In this document: positions 20,709 through 32,087 of the stretch, piece after piece | Layout of the letters: each line of letters starts with the position of its first letter | How positions within the stretch are numbered: the first letter of the stretch is position 1 | Source: an uncultured Clostridia bacterium | GTDB lineage: Bacteria; Bacillota; Clostridia; TANB77; CAG-508 | Assembly: GCA_947628215.1 (NCBI GenBank) | Contig: CANQYZ010000007.1 | Location: 1-64,000, forward strand | Direction of reading: 5' to 3' | DNA length: 64,000 nt | Position numbers and translations under genes: made by a program | The notes under the pieces: model-generated | What the model was told of the DNA's origin: nothing | Seen by the model: the letters and a program-made list of their open reading frames with translations, nothing else | Database searches by the model: none

Positions 20709-22503
20709 TTATTTTATTTTCTCTTTTATCTTTTTTGCTAGTTCTAAATTAATTCCTTTAAGTCTTAAAAGATCATTTATATCTGCTTCTCTAATATTTT
20801 CTATTGTTTTAAACTCTTTTAATAATAATTCTTTTTTCTTTTGTCCTATTCCTTCTATATCATCTAGCTCAGATTTTTTAATATCTTTTTCTCGTAGCTT
20901 TCTATGATATTCTATAGCAGTATTGTGTACTTCATTTTGGAAATTTGTTATAAATAAAAATAAATTTTCTGAAATGTTATATTCTTTTCTATTTTCATCT
21001 ACTAATGCTCTAGTTGAGTGCTTATCATCCTTTACCATTCCATAAACATATATAATATCTTGAAGGTTATATTTTTCTAATGCTCTTTTTATTGCTTTTA
21101 TTTGAGTAATTCCACCATCTGCTAAAATTAAATCTGGAAGTTTTCCGAAATCCATCATTATTGCTTTCTATAGAATGTTTTATTCTTCTAGATACAACCT
21201 CTTCCATACATTTTGGATCATCTTGCCCAAATACTGTTTTTATTCTAAATCTTCTAGACAAATTTCTTTTAATTACTCCATCTTCTGCTACGCACATTCC
21301 TGCAACTAAATATTCTCCTGAGATATTAGATATATCAAAAGTTTCTATTTTCCTTGGAAGCACATCTAAAGACAATACTTCTTTAAATTCATTCATAATT
21401 TCAAACTTATCTTTTGATTTATTTTCTAAAGTAATTTTTGCATTATTAATTGCCATTTCTACAAATCTTTGCTTTTCACCTTTTTGAGGAGATTTTATTT
21501 CTACTTTTCTTTTTGCCATATTACTTAGCCATTCTTCCAAAAGTTCTTTATCTTCTATTTCATCTTGTACTATTATCCTATTTGGAAGATCAGGTTTTTG
21601 CATATAATATTGTTTTATAAATCCAGAAATAATTTCTGGTATTTCCATATCTTTTAAATCATTTAGGAAATAATGCTCTCTATCTATCATTTTGCTTCCA
21701 CGTACAAAGAAAATCTCTAATACTACAGAAATATCATTTTTATAAATTCCTATTACATCTATATTATTTTCAGATATATTAGAAACTTTTTGTTTTTCAT
21801 TTACTCTTTCTATTGCAAGTTTTCTATCTCTTAAATCTGCTGCTTTTTCGTAATCCAGATTTTTTGATGCTTCATTCATTTCTTTTTCTATTTCTTTTAA
21901 TATAAGAGATGTTTTCCCATCTAAAAGCATAATAATTTGGTCTATTTGTTTTCTATATTCATCTTTTGAAACATAATTCATACATGGAGCTAAACATTTT
22001 CCTATATGATAATTTAAACATGCTCTATCTTTTGATTTAAAATTTTTGCATTGTCTTATTTTAAATCTTTCTTTAATAAATGTAACCATCTCTTTTGCAG
22101 CTCCCGGATTTGCATAAGGTCCAAAATATTTTGCTCCATCATTTAATATTTTTCTTGTAACTACTACTGATGGAAAATCTGATTTTACATCTATTTTTAT
22201 ATATGGATAAGTTTTATCATCTTTTAAAAGTACATTAAACTTTGGTCTATTTTCTTTTATTAAATTGCACTCTAAAATAAGAGCTTCAGCTTCATTATCT
22301 GTAACAATATATTCGAAGTGGTCTACGTTTGCGACCATATTTTCTATTCTCTTCGTCTTATTGTTTTTTCTGAAATACTGCTTTACTCTTCTTTTAAGAG
22401 AAATTGCTTTTCCAACATAGATGATTTTATCATCTTTATTTCTCATAATATAAACACCTGATTTATCAGGAAGTTTTTTAAGTTCTAGTTCTATATCAAA
22501 CAT
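20709..22503 (-). CDS. uvrC: excinuclease ABC subunit C, requires +1 shift at CGG (21145-21147)
   Basis: LPDKSGVYIMRNKDDKIIYVGKA ... SIESNNDGF[CGG>G]KLPDLILADGGITQIKA ... LDDIEGIGQKKKELLLKEF. Confidence 0.95.
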
Positions 22504-22512
22504 AGCTCTCTC

Positions 22513-23047
22513 CTAATGTTCTACATATGCAATATATGGAAGATTTCTAAAGTATTCTTTATAATCTAGTCCATATCCTACTATAAACTTATCCTCAATT
22601 TCAAATCCAACATATTCTGGATTTATATCTTTTTCTCTTCTTGCTTTTTTATCTAAAAGTGTACATATTTTTATACTTTTAGGATTTTTCTTATTTAAAT
22701 ATTCTTTTAAATTATATAAAGTATTTCCAGAATCTACTATATCTTCTACTATTAGTATGTTCTTTCCGTCTACATTTTCCTCTAAATCTTTTGTAATTTT
22801 AATATTCCCGAGAACTTACAAATTCTTTCCCATAGCTAGAAACTCTCATAAAATCTATTGTCATATTATCATTTTTAATATTTTTTGTTAAATCAGATGT
22901 AAAGTATAAAGATCCTTTTAATATGCAAATTACAACTAATTCTTCGTTTTTGTAATCTTTTGTAATTTCTTTTCCTAAATCTTTTATTCTATTTTGAAGT
23001 TTTTCTTCATCAATTAATACTTTTAAATCTTCTTTAATATTTTCCAT
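22513..23047 (-). CDS. hpt: hypoxanthine phosphoribosyltransferase, requires +1 shift at CGG (22808-22810)
   Basis: [14 protein letters not shown][CGG>G][37 protein letters not shown]...YVGFEIEDKFIVGYGLDYKEYFRNLPYIAYVEH. Confidence 0.95.
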
Positions 23048-23085
23048 AAATTCTCCTTTTAAAAAAAGCAGATAAAATCTGCAAT

Positions 23086-23725
23086 TTAATTTAAAACCTC
23101 ATTTATAATTACTTCAACAATTAGTCCAGAATCATATCTACATTTTATATTATAAAATGTTTCTCTATCTGTATCATATTTTAGTTCATTTACATCTTCA
23201 TTTATTTCATCTACTTTACTTTCACTATTTTCCATATCTCCTGGAGTTCCTAAAGTCTCGTCTAAAGAAGAGTCATAATCTTGAGTTACAGCTACAAATA
23301 ATCCGATCATTTCCAGCATTGCTTCTATTTCTAGAAACTACATTTTCTAGCAAATCTCTTACCATTTGGCCTGGCATATTTTCTCCTTCGTAAGCTGTAA
23401 ACCCTATATTATAAGTATCTATTTCTTCTTTTGTCATATTTTCTACTATCTTTTTCATTTCTTCTGTGTCTGTATTATTTGAGATAGAATTTTCATCTAT
23501 AGTATTTATTATTGCTGTTTCATTATCTACTACAATAAAATTAACATCTTCGTTTAAAGGTGCGTTTATATCTACATCTTGATTTGCAACATTTTGATTT
23601 GTATTTAAAGCTATATTTTTGTTTTTCAAATATGGCTCTAGTACAAAATAAACTAATGTTATTGCTAAAGCAGTTAATATAATTGCAATAAAAATCACAA
23701 ATTTTTTCATATGTTTTTTCTCCAC
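23086..23725 (-). CDS. membrane-anchored hypothetical protein, requires +1 shift at CGG (23303-23305)
   Basis: two overlapping ORFs joined: ...NRSNAGND[CGG>G]LFVAVTQDYDSSLDETLG...; length mod 3 = 1. Confidence 0.75.
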
Positions 23726-23886
23726 TATTGAATTTATAAAAATTTTATCATTTTAAAGCTTAAATGTAAATAAAAATATCTTCTTTTTATGTAAAGTAGC
23801 CTTTTGTTTGCTTTTTTAACCATTTTATAATAAAATACATAATATATGTAAATGTAAGAAATAAATTTTAAAGAAAGGAGTTTAGT

Positions 23887-24045
23887 TATTATAAAGCGCC
23901 AGGGCAATTTATGATTGCCGACGAGGATAGAGTTTATCGAAATATTCGGCGGATGCTCTATGGCAAAGTTCATTGTCATAAAAAAGTTCAAAAACTAGTA
24001 GTGATACTAGAACAATAACTTATTATTTGAACTCTTACATTTCAT
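23887..24045 (+). ncRNA. glmS ribozyme
   Basis: ATAAAGCGCCAGGGCAA...GCCGACGAGGATAGAGTTTATCGAAATATTCGGCGGATGCTCTATGGC immediately upstream of glmS. Confidence 0.95.
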
Positions 24046-24073
24046 AAAAAAACAAAAGGAGGCTACAAGAAAT

Positions 24074-25919
24074 ATGTGTGGAATTGTAGGATACATAGGA
24101 AATAAGAAAGCAAAACCGATACTTATAAATGGTCTTACTCGTCTTGAGTATAGAGGCTATGACTCTGCTGGAATTGCTACTATTGAAAATGATGATATTT
24201 CAGTAATTAAAAATAAAGGAAGAGTTGCAGAGCTTGAAAAAGTACCTGGAATTGATACATTAGAAGGCACTATTGGAATAGCACATACAAGATGGGCAAC
24301 TCACGGAAAACCTTCTAACGAAAATTCACATCCACATATGGACAATAGTAAACATTTTGCAGTTGTTCATAACGGAATTATCGAAAATTACCACGAGCTT
24401 AGAGATTTTTTACAAAATAATGGTTATACTTTTTACTCAGAGACTGATACAGAAGTAATACCAAATCTAATTCATTATTATTATGAAAAAGATACAAACA
24501 ATGATGAATTAAGAATTTTAAGAGCTGTTCAAAGTACTTGCAATAACTTAAAAGGAAGTTTCGCTTTAGAGATTATATCTTCATATATGAAAGATAAAAT
24601 GATAGTTGTTAGAAAAGACAGTCCTTTAGTTATTGGAAAAACAGCTACTGAAAATTATATAAGTTCAGATATACCAGCTATTCTTTCATATACAAAAGAT
24701 TTTTATCTTTTAAATGATTTTGAATACGTTGTTTTATCTAGAACTTCAGCAGAATTCTATGATGCAAACCTTAAAAAATTTAATAAGAGATTAGAAAATA
24801 TCAATTGGAGTGCTAGTGCTGCTGAAAAAGAAGGATTTGCTGATTTCATGCTAAAAGAAATCTTTGAACAACCAAAATCAATTAGAGAAACTATCGGATC
24901 TAGACTAACAGAAGATCGGAAAATGTAATATTGAAAATCTTGATCTTTCAAAAGAATATTTAGAGTCATTAAAAAGAATCTATATCGTAGCATGTGGTAC
25001 TGCTATGAATGCAGGACTTGCCGGAAAAACAATTATTGAAAAATATTGTAAAGTTCAGACTGAAGTAGATATTGCTTCAGAATTTAGATATAGAAATCCT
25101 TTAATTGATGATAAAACTTTAGTAATATTTATCAGTCAATCTGGAGAAACAGCAGATACTATAGCTGCACTAAAATTATCAAAAGAAAAAGGTGCTAAAA
25201 CTATTGCAATTTCAAATGTAATTGGAAGTTCTATTACAAGAGAAGCAGATTATACAATTTATACTCATGCAGGTCCAGAAATTGCAGTTGCATCTACTAA
25301 AGCTTATACTTCTCAGGTTGTACTTATTGCAATACTTGCAATATATTTTGCAAAAATATTAGAAAATAAAGAAGATTTAGAAGAAATTAAAGCTTTATCC
25401 CAAGATATATTAAATCTTCCTTCTAAATTAGAAGAAATTTTAAAAGACACAAAACAAATTAAAAGATTTGCAAAAAAAGTTTATACAGAAAAAGATTTAT
25501 TCTTCCTAGGAAGAGGAATAGATTATACAGCAGCCTTAGAAGCTTCTTTAAAATTAAAAGAAATATCTTATATTCATTCTGAAGCTTATGCTGCTGGTGA
25601 ATTAAAGCATGGACCAATTGCTTTAATAGAAAATGGAGTTACAGTTGTTGCAATTATGACAGATGAAAAACTTGTAGAAAAAACTATCAGTAACGTCCAA
25701 GAAGTAATTACAAGAGGAGCTAAAACTTTAATTATTACAAATCAAGATTTAGGAGAATTACAATTTGATAATGTAGTAAATATACCAAAAACTAATAGCT
25801 TAATCTCCCCTATTTTATCAATTGTTCCTCTTCAATTATTTGCTTATTATATTTCAAAAGAAAAAGGACTTGATGTTGATAAACCAAGAAACTTGGCAAA
25901 ATCAGTAACAGTCGAATAA
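24074..25919 (+). CDS. glmS: glutamine-fructose-6-phosphate aminotransferase, requires +1 shift at CGG (24917-24919)
   Basis: MCGIVGYIGNKKAKPILINGLTRLEYRGYDSAGIA ... RLTED[CGG>G]KCNIENLDLSKEYLESLKRIYIVACGTAMNAGLAGK ... KPRNLAKSVTVE. Confidence 0.96.
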
Positions 25920-26075
25920 AATAAAAAATAATTTAAATATAAATAAAAATCAAATCAATCAAAACAAATGTAAACAAAAAAGTTTGCATTTGTTTTTTTA
26001 TTATTTTAGTTTTTTATTTTTTTATGCATAATTTTAAAAAAGTAACATATATTAAAATAAAGGAGAAAAAAGATT

Positions 26076-26366
26076 ATGTACGAAGAATTTGTAAAAGAAA
26101 TTTCAATTCCAAATATATCTGAAGAAGATTGTGATAAAGAAATAATATTAAGCATTTTAGAAGCTAAATCAGAGCTTTTAAAAGCACATAATAATTTTGA
26201 ATATGCAGAAGATGAATTAATAGATTACTATACTTATAAAATAAAATCTGAACAAGCAAAAATAGATTATCTACTAAAAAAAGCCAAAAATAAAAAATTA
26301 GTTCTTACCTCAACTGAAGTAAGAACTTTATATAAAGATTTAAATTTAAATTATTCTAATATTTGA
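26076..26366 (+). CDS. hypothetical protein (DUF2508-like size class)
   Basis: ORF with RBS aaaggagaa. Confidence 0.55.
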   Translation: MYEEFVKEISIPNISEEDCDKEIILSILEAKSELLKAHNNFEYAEDELIDYYTYKIKSEQAKIDYLLKKAKNKKLVLTSTEVRTLYKDLNLNYSNI

Positions 26367-26375
26367 TTTATTTTT

Positions 26376-27467
26376 TTATTTATCATTATCTTCAAAGTCA
26401 TATGATGAATTTCCAGAAAGTTTCTTAAGAGATCTTTTAATTATTCCAAATTTAGAATTATCTTGAACAGCTAAATCTTTTCTAGTAATTCTCTCCATTT
26501 TCTTTTCTATTTTATAGTAAAAATCTAGGCAATACATATTAAAAGAATTTTCATTTTCTAGATTAGAAACTCCTACTAGATCTTTGTATTTACCGAGCTC
26601 TACTTTAAGCATCTCTAAGTCTTCTACCTTTTCTGATAACATAAGTTTTTTGCTAAAATAATACATATATATTTGTTTTTGTACATTAAAATAATCTTGT
26701 CTAATACATCTAGAGTACTCACGTACCTTTTCTCTCATCTTTTGTTTTCTAGATTCTTTTATTTTAGTTCCAAATAAAATCTTATTATTAAAATTTGTAA
26801 TTTTGTTTTTATTATCATACATCTTATCAGTAATTTTTATTATATCTTCATAAATCATCTTATCACATTTATCTTTAAAAGATTTTTTAAAGTCTTTTGT
26901 GCAATTTAATACTGATTGTACTAGATACATTTCACCAGTTATAAACACCATTTGTTCTAAAATATTTGTTATACAAGGATAGTCTGTACTTATTGCCTTT
27001 ATATTTGTATTATAAGCATTTATCTCTTCTTTCTTTAAACCTAATATCTTATATGCTAAATATTGTGTTGCAGCCTCATTTAATGCAACACCTACAATAT
27101 TTGTCTCTGTATTTTGACAAAGTCCAAATTTTACTATCTTCCCTCTTGAATTTCTAATGTCTTGTATTCTATGAATAACTTCTACTAATGATTGTTTATC
27201 AAGATTTGCTAAATCTATTCCATCTCTAAAATATAATGCTTGGTTTTTATATAAATATACAGCATTTTGAGTTTTAGTAGAAAAAGATCCAACATACATT
27301 TTAGTATTAATTAGCTTTAGATATATATCACTATATTTAATTCCATAATTTTCAAAAAATGAAGAAATCGTTGTTGACACTAGTTTTACGAATTTTTCTT
27401 TTGTAGTAAATTCTAATTCTGCTACGTCTGAAATTCCCATTTTTCTTAGAATTTTTTTGACATTCAT
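26376..27467 (-). CDS. hypothetical protein
   Basis: ORF. Confidence 0.65.
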   Translation of the reverse strand: MNVKKILRKMGISDVAELEFTTKEKFVKLVSTTISSFFENYGIKYSDIYLKLINTKMYVGSFSTKTQNAVYLYKNQALYFRDGIDLANLDKQSLVEVIHRIQDIRNSRGKIVKFGLCQNTETNIVGVALNEAATQYLAYKILGLKKEEINAYNTNIKAISTDYPCITNILEQMVFITGEMYLVQSVLNCTKDFKKSFKDKCDKMIYEDIIKITDKMYDNKNKITNFNNKILFGTKIKESRKQKMREKVREYSRCIRQDYFNVQKQIYMYYFSKKLMLSEKVEDLEMLKVELGKYKDLVGVSNLENENSFNMYCLDFYYKIEKKMERITRKDLAVQDNSKFGIIKRSLKKLSGNSSYDFEDNDK

Positions 27468-27614
27468 TTTTTACTCCAAACAAAATTACAATATATAAAT
27501 ATAATATCATAAAAAATATAATTTTTATGTTACATTTTAATTACATTTTTTATTTTTAAAATCTCTTGTATTTAATATTTTTCTATGCTAAAATATTTAA
27601 ATATAAAACTTAAA

Positions 27615-27845
27615 AAAATTTTAGCCATGATAAGAGACTAGTAATAAATTTAATTTTATTTAGAGAGTTTGTGGTTGGTGAAAACAAATTAAAATGATTT
27701 ATGAATCTACTCTTTAGCTTTTAGTCTAATAAACTAAACCATTAATGCCGGTTACAGCATTTAAGAGATGCTTAAAAATTATTTTAAGTAATAAAGGTGG
27801 TACCGCGATATATTCGTCCTTGCTATATAGCAAGGATTTTTTTTA
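27615..27845 (+). promoter_or_regulatory. T-box leader (serS operon)
   Basis: AATAAAGGTGGTACCGCGATAT antiterminator consensus followed by TCCTTGCTATATAGCAAGGATTTTTTT terminator; upstream of DUF1653 gene and serS. Confidence 0.93.
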
Positions 27846-27880
27846 TCTTACCACTAATTTAAAAAAAGGAGATTTTTATT

Positions 27881-28166
27881 ATGGAACAAGAAAAAAATGT
27901 AAACTACAGAGATTACATTCGGAAAAGTATTTAGACACTTTAAAGGAAATTATTACTTTATCGAAAATATTGCAAAAAATTCGGAAACAAAAGAAGATGA
28001 AGTTGTATATAGACCTTTATATAAAAGAGAAGATTCGATGCTTTGGGTAAGACCTGCCAAAATGTTCTTTGAAGAAATTGACTATACTAGAAAAGATAAT
28101 ATTACAGGTCAAAAAAACAGATTTGAACTAGTAGATGATTTATCTATAGATTACACAAAAAAATAA
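27881..28166 (+). CDS. DUF1653-like protein, requires +1 shift at CGG (27920-27922)
   Basis: MEQEKNVNYRDYI[CGG>G]KVFRHFKGNYYFIENIAKNSETKEDEVVYRPLYKREDSMLWVRPAKMFFEEIDYTRK; length mod 3 = 1. Confidence 0.85.
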
Positions 28167-28193
28167 AAAACAATAAATTAGGAGGAAAATATT

Positions 28194-29483
28194 ATGATAG
28201 ATATTAAATTTTTAAGAGAAAATCCTGATGTGGTAAGACAAAACATCAAAAACAAATTTCAAGATCATAAACTTCCACTTGTTGACGAAGTTTTAGATTT
28301 AGATAATAAAAACAGAGAAGCAAAATTAAAAGGAGATGAACTTAGAAGTAAAAGAAATACTTTAAGTAGCCAAATTGGTTCTCTTATGAAAGATGGCAAA
28401 AAAGATGAAGCTGAAAAAATAAAACAAGAAGTAAATAAAATAAATGAAGAGCTTGCAGAAAATGAAAAACTAGAACAAGAATATGATTCAAAAGTTACAG
28501 AAATTATGATGAAAATACCAAATATTATGCACGAATCAGTACCTATTGGAAAAGATGATAGTGAAAATGTTGAAGTTGAAAGATTTGGAGATCCTGTTGT
28601 ACCACCATATGAAGTTCCATATCATACAGATATTATGGAAGCTTTAGATGGAATCGATTTAGATTCAGCAAGACGTGTTGCTGGTAATGGTTTTTACTAT
28701 TTAACAGGAAATATAGCAAGACTTCATTCAGCTATTCTTTCTTATGCAAGAGACTTTATGATAAATAAAGGATTTACTTACTGCATACCACCATTTATGA
28801 TTAGAAGTGATGTTGTAACTGGTGTTATGAGTTTTGAAGAAATGGATGCTATGATGTATAAAATCGAAGGTGAAGATTTATACTTAATTGGTACTAGTGA
28901 GCATTCTATGATTGGTAAATTTAAAGGACAAATTTTAGATAAGGCTGACATACCATATACTATGACTTCTTATTCTCCATGCTTTAGAAAAGAAAAAGGT
29001 GCTCATGGTATAGAAGAACGTGGTGTTTATAGAATTCATCAATTTGAAAAACAAGAAATGATAGTTGTTTGTGAACCAGAAGACAGCTATAAATGGTATG
29101 ATAAATTATGGAGCTATACTGTAGAACTTTTCAGAAGTATGGAAATACCAGTAAGAACTTTAGAATGTTGTAGTGGTGATTTAGCTGATTTAAAATCAAA
29201 GAGTGTTGATGTTGAAGCTTGGAGTCCAAGACAACAAAAATACTTTGAAGTTGGAAGTTGCTCTAACTTAACAGATGCTCAAGCAAGACGTCTTGGTATT
29301 AGAATTAAAGGTGAAAAAGGAAACTATTATGCTCATACTTTAAATAATACTGTTGTTGCTCCACCTCGTATGCTTATAGCATTTTTGGAAAATCATTATA
29401 AAGAAGATGGTACTATTACAATTCCTGAAGTATTATGGCCATATATGGGTGGAACTAAAGAATTAAAACCTAAGAAAAAATAA
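28194..29483 (+). CDS. serS: seryl-tRNA synthetase
   Basis: MIDIKFLRENPDVVRQNIKNK...GTSEHSMIGKFKGQI...FRKEKGAHGIEERGVYRIHQFEKQEM. Confidence 0.97.
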   Translation: MIDIKFLRENPDVVRQNIKNKFQDHKLPLVDEVLDLDNKNREAKLKGDELRSKRNTLSSQIGSLMKDGKKDEAEKIKQEVNKINEELAENEKLEQEYDSKVTEIMMKIPNIMHESVPIGKDDSENVEVERFGDPVVPPYEVPYHTDIMEALDGIDLDSARRVAGNGFYYLTGNIARLHSAILSYARDFMINKGFTYCIPPFMIRSDVVTGVMSFEEMDAMMYKIEGEDLYLIGTSEHSMIGKFKGQILDKADIPYTMTSYSPCFRKEKGAHGIEERGVYRIHQFEKQEMIVVCEPEDSYKWYDKLWSYTVELFRSMEIPVRTLECCSGDLADLKSKSVDVEAWSPRQQKYFEVGSCSNLTDAQARRLGIRIKGEKGNYYAHTLNNTVVAPPRMLIAFLENHYKEDGTITIPEVLWPYMGGTKELKPKKK

Positions 29484-29559
29484 AAATATAATGTTATATA
29501 AAAATGTAATATAAAAAATAAAGAGGAAATTCAAATTTTCTCTTTATTTTTATCTTTAA

Positions 29560-29940
29560 TTATCTATTTTCTTTTATAACTTCACCATATTTTTCTTTCA
29601 TATATCCATATATAGAATTTGTCTTTATAAGTAAGTACTCTATATCCTCTTCTTCTAAAGCTCTTTCATCTACTATGTTGTATAAAGAATTAATACTTTT
29701 CATTTGATTAAATAAATTATCATCAAATTTTCTATAAGTTTCTATTATTTTTAAGATATTATAATCTTCAAGTTTTGTTTTAAGTTTATTTAATATAAAA
29801 TTTATATTTATATATTCTAGCATTATCTTGCATTTTTCATATTTTGATTCTATTTTGCTATCTTCAAATATATTATTTAATTTTTCATTTAAAACATTAT
29901 TTTCTTCAATGTTTTTTAAATCTTCTTTTTTTATATCCAT
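29560..29940 (-). CDS. hypothetical protein
   Basis: ORF adjacent to 29952-30914. Confidence 0.55.
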   Translation of the reverse strand: MDIKKEDLKNIEENNVLNEKLNNIFEDSKIESKYEKCKIMLEYININFILNKLKTKLEDYNILKIIETYRKFDDNLFNQMKSINSLYNIVDERALEEEDIEYLLIKTNSIYGYMKEKYGEVIKENR

Positions 29941-29951
29941 TTTTGTCCTCC

Positions 29952-30914
29952 TTATCTTTGGTCATCTCTATAAAGTTCATCTAATTCTTCTTTAGTAGCT
30001 CCTAGTTTTAAAGCTGTATAATGAGCAATTCTTGCTCCATTTTTTCTATTTCTTCTAATATTTTTAAGTTTTCCTACTACTTCTTTAAAAGTTTTTCCTA
30101 AAATAATTTTTTTAGCCCAGCTAGAAACTTCATCTGTAAGTAGCACACTTTCTTTTTCATAAATTCTTAGCTCATCATATGGTGTATCACTTAAAGCACT
30201 TATACTACTTTCAGTTTTCATATGAATAGAAAATTGACCATAATATGGAAGATCTACTACAAATAAATGCTCTTGTTTTGGATTTCCTTCAGAATCTAAT
30301 ATTTCAACTCCATTATTATCTGTCATATTTTTTGTAAATTTTCCATATGAAATCTCATCATCTTCTTTAAGTAATTCTATTGCTCTATCCATTTCAAAAT
30401 CTTTAATATAGTAACCATCTCTTTGTCCTTTAGATAGAACCTCAATATTTAGACTTCTTAAATCTTCTAAATTTTCTTCTTTTATTCCAAATTTTTTTAA
30501 TTTTCTTTTTGTCCACTCTAAATTATCTGTATCTCCTAAATTTGAAGGATCAAAATATCTCTCTACCATTCTACAAATATATTTTAGATTATCTGTGCCT
30601 AGCACACTGCTACTTAGTTCTTTTGTATTTACTTTGCATTTTAGATACTCTTCTACCATTATATCTCTTGCTCTTCCACAAGAATGCGCTATTTTATTTG
30701 CAGCATGTATTGCTAAAAAAGATTCTACTAATTCTCCAGAACCTTGTCCTGCTTCTATTACATTCTTTATACTTGTAGCCATAAGAGGTGTTCTAATTTC
30801 AGATGGTTTTCTACTTTCTACTTTTACATATTCTTCTCTCCAGTTTGGATTTAATAGTGAATATAAAGCAAGCAAATTATAAAATCTTTTTTCTCTTGAA
30901 TATGCCGGATACAT
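29952..30914 (-). CDS. hypothetical protein
   Basis: ORF. Confidence 0.65.
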   Translation of the reverse strand: MYPAYSREKRFYNLLALYSLLNPNWREEYVKVESRKPSEIRTPLMATSIKNVIEAGQGSGELVESFLAIHAANKIAHSCGRARDIMVEEYLKCKVNTKELSSSVLGTDNLKYICRMVERYFDPSNLGDTDNLEWTKRKLKKFGIKEENLEDLRSLNIEVLSKGQRDGYYIKDFEMDRAIELLKEDDEISYGKFTKNMTDNNGVEILDSEGNPKQEHLFVVDLPYYGQFSIHMKTESSISALSDTPYDELRIYEKESVLLTDEVSSWAKKIILGKTFKEVVGKLKNIRRNRKNGARIAHYTALKLGATKEELDELYRDDQR

Positions 30915-31075
30915 TTCAAGCTTTTTTCCATGCTTTTTTAAGATTTCTATATTTTTGCAAGCTTGTTTATATTCTTCATTACTACTCTTTATTTTTATAG
31001 CTTAAGTTCACCTCTTTCAAATAAAATAATCTATATAAAAATTTATTAATATACAAAAAGTTAGGACCTGAAAGC

Positions 31076-31318
31076 TCAGGTCCAGTGGCAGATGAGTTTA
31101 ATCTCCTTCTCAATTTTGCGAACACTGTCGCGCATGAAATGAAAATCTTCCCCATCTACCGGATCCCGATTTTCTAAGGTGTTTAGCTGCTTGTCAAGCT
31201 CATAAAGCCTGGCATACCTGGCGAGCTTCTCACGATAATCGGGGGAACTTTTCGGACACTCGGTCTCTTTCTTGATTTGCTTCCGCAGTTCGTGAATTTT
31301 GCTTCTCAAAGCATCCAT
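31076..31318 (-). CDS. small hypothetical protein, GC-richer cassette B
   Basis: ORF, RBS GGAGGTGG, promoter TATGTTATAAT; distinct composition. Confidence 0.6.
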   Translation of the reverse strand: MDALRSKIHELRKQIKKETECPKSSPDYREKLARYARLYELDKQLNTLENRDPVDGEDFHFMRDSVRKIEKEIKLICHWT

Positions 31319-31456
31319 GGTTCCACCTCCAAAAAAGAATTTGGTACACGTATATTATAACATATTTTGAAAATTATGTAAATCATGTTGAGAACGCCCT
31401 TATTTTATGTTAAAATTATATAGAAAATTTAGAATAATTTAGAAAGAGAGAAAAAA

Positions 31457-32038
31457 ATGATTATAAAAAATCCTAAATTTGAAATATCTGCTGTAAAGCC
31501 AGCTCAGTACCCAAAAAATGATTTTCCTCAAATAGTTTTAGTTGGAAAATCAAATGTTGGAAAATCATCTTTTATAAATACAATGTTAAATAGAAAAAGT
31601 TTAGCAAGAACTAGCAACACTCCTGGAAAAACAAGACAGATTAATTTTTATAATATAGATAATAATTTTTATTTTGTAGATTTACCTGGATACGGCTATA
31701 GCAAACTTTCAAAAGAAGAACAAGTTAATATGGGGAAATTTATAGAAGACTATTTGAATAAATCTGAAAATATTAAGCTTATCGTATTTTTAATAGATAT
31801 AAGACATAGTATTTCTGAAAATGACATGCTTATGTATAAATATATATTAAATACTAACCTTCCTTTTATGTTAGTTGCAAATAAAGCAGATAAAATTGCT
31901 GTAACTAAAGTAGATAATAGATTGGAGGAATTAAAAAAAGAACTTGGAATTTCTTATTCAATATTTATTCCATTTTCTTCAGAAAGAAAAATCTATACAG
32001 AAAATGCTTGGAAAGAAATAGAAAACTTTTTAAAATAA
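31457..32038 (+). CDS. engB: ribosome biogenesis GTPase YsxC/EngB
   Basis: VLVGKSNVGKSSFINTMLNRKSLARTSNTPGKTRQINFY. Confidence 0.96.
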   Translation: MIIKNPKFEISAVKPAQYPKNDFPQIVLVGKSNVGKSSFINTMLNRKSLARTSNTPGKTRQINFYNIDNNFYFVDLPGYGYSKLSKEEQVNMGKFIEDYLNKSENIKLIVFLIDIRHSISENDMLMYKYILNTNLPFMLVANKADKIAVTKVDNRLEELKKELGISYSIFIPFSSERKIYTENAWKEIENFLK

Positions 32039-32044
32039 AATAAG

Positions 32045-32085
32045 AAGCAAGCGTGATCAATGATTTTGGTCACGCTCTTTTCTTT
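32045..32085. terminator. bidirectional terminator between engB and cassette C
   Basis: agcgtgatcaatgattttggtcacgctctttt. Confidence 0.75.
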
Positions 32086-32087
32086 CC

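Noticed and set aside
23734-23991. Minus-strand ORF 23734..23991 overlapping the glmS leader
   Set aside because: It is antisense to the glmS ribozyme and low-complexity; no supporting RBS or similarity.
27745-28050. ORF 27745..28050 in the serS leader
   Set aside because: It runs through the T-box and is out of frame with the DUF1653 gene; the corrected +1 gene explains the region.
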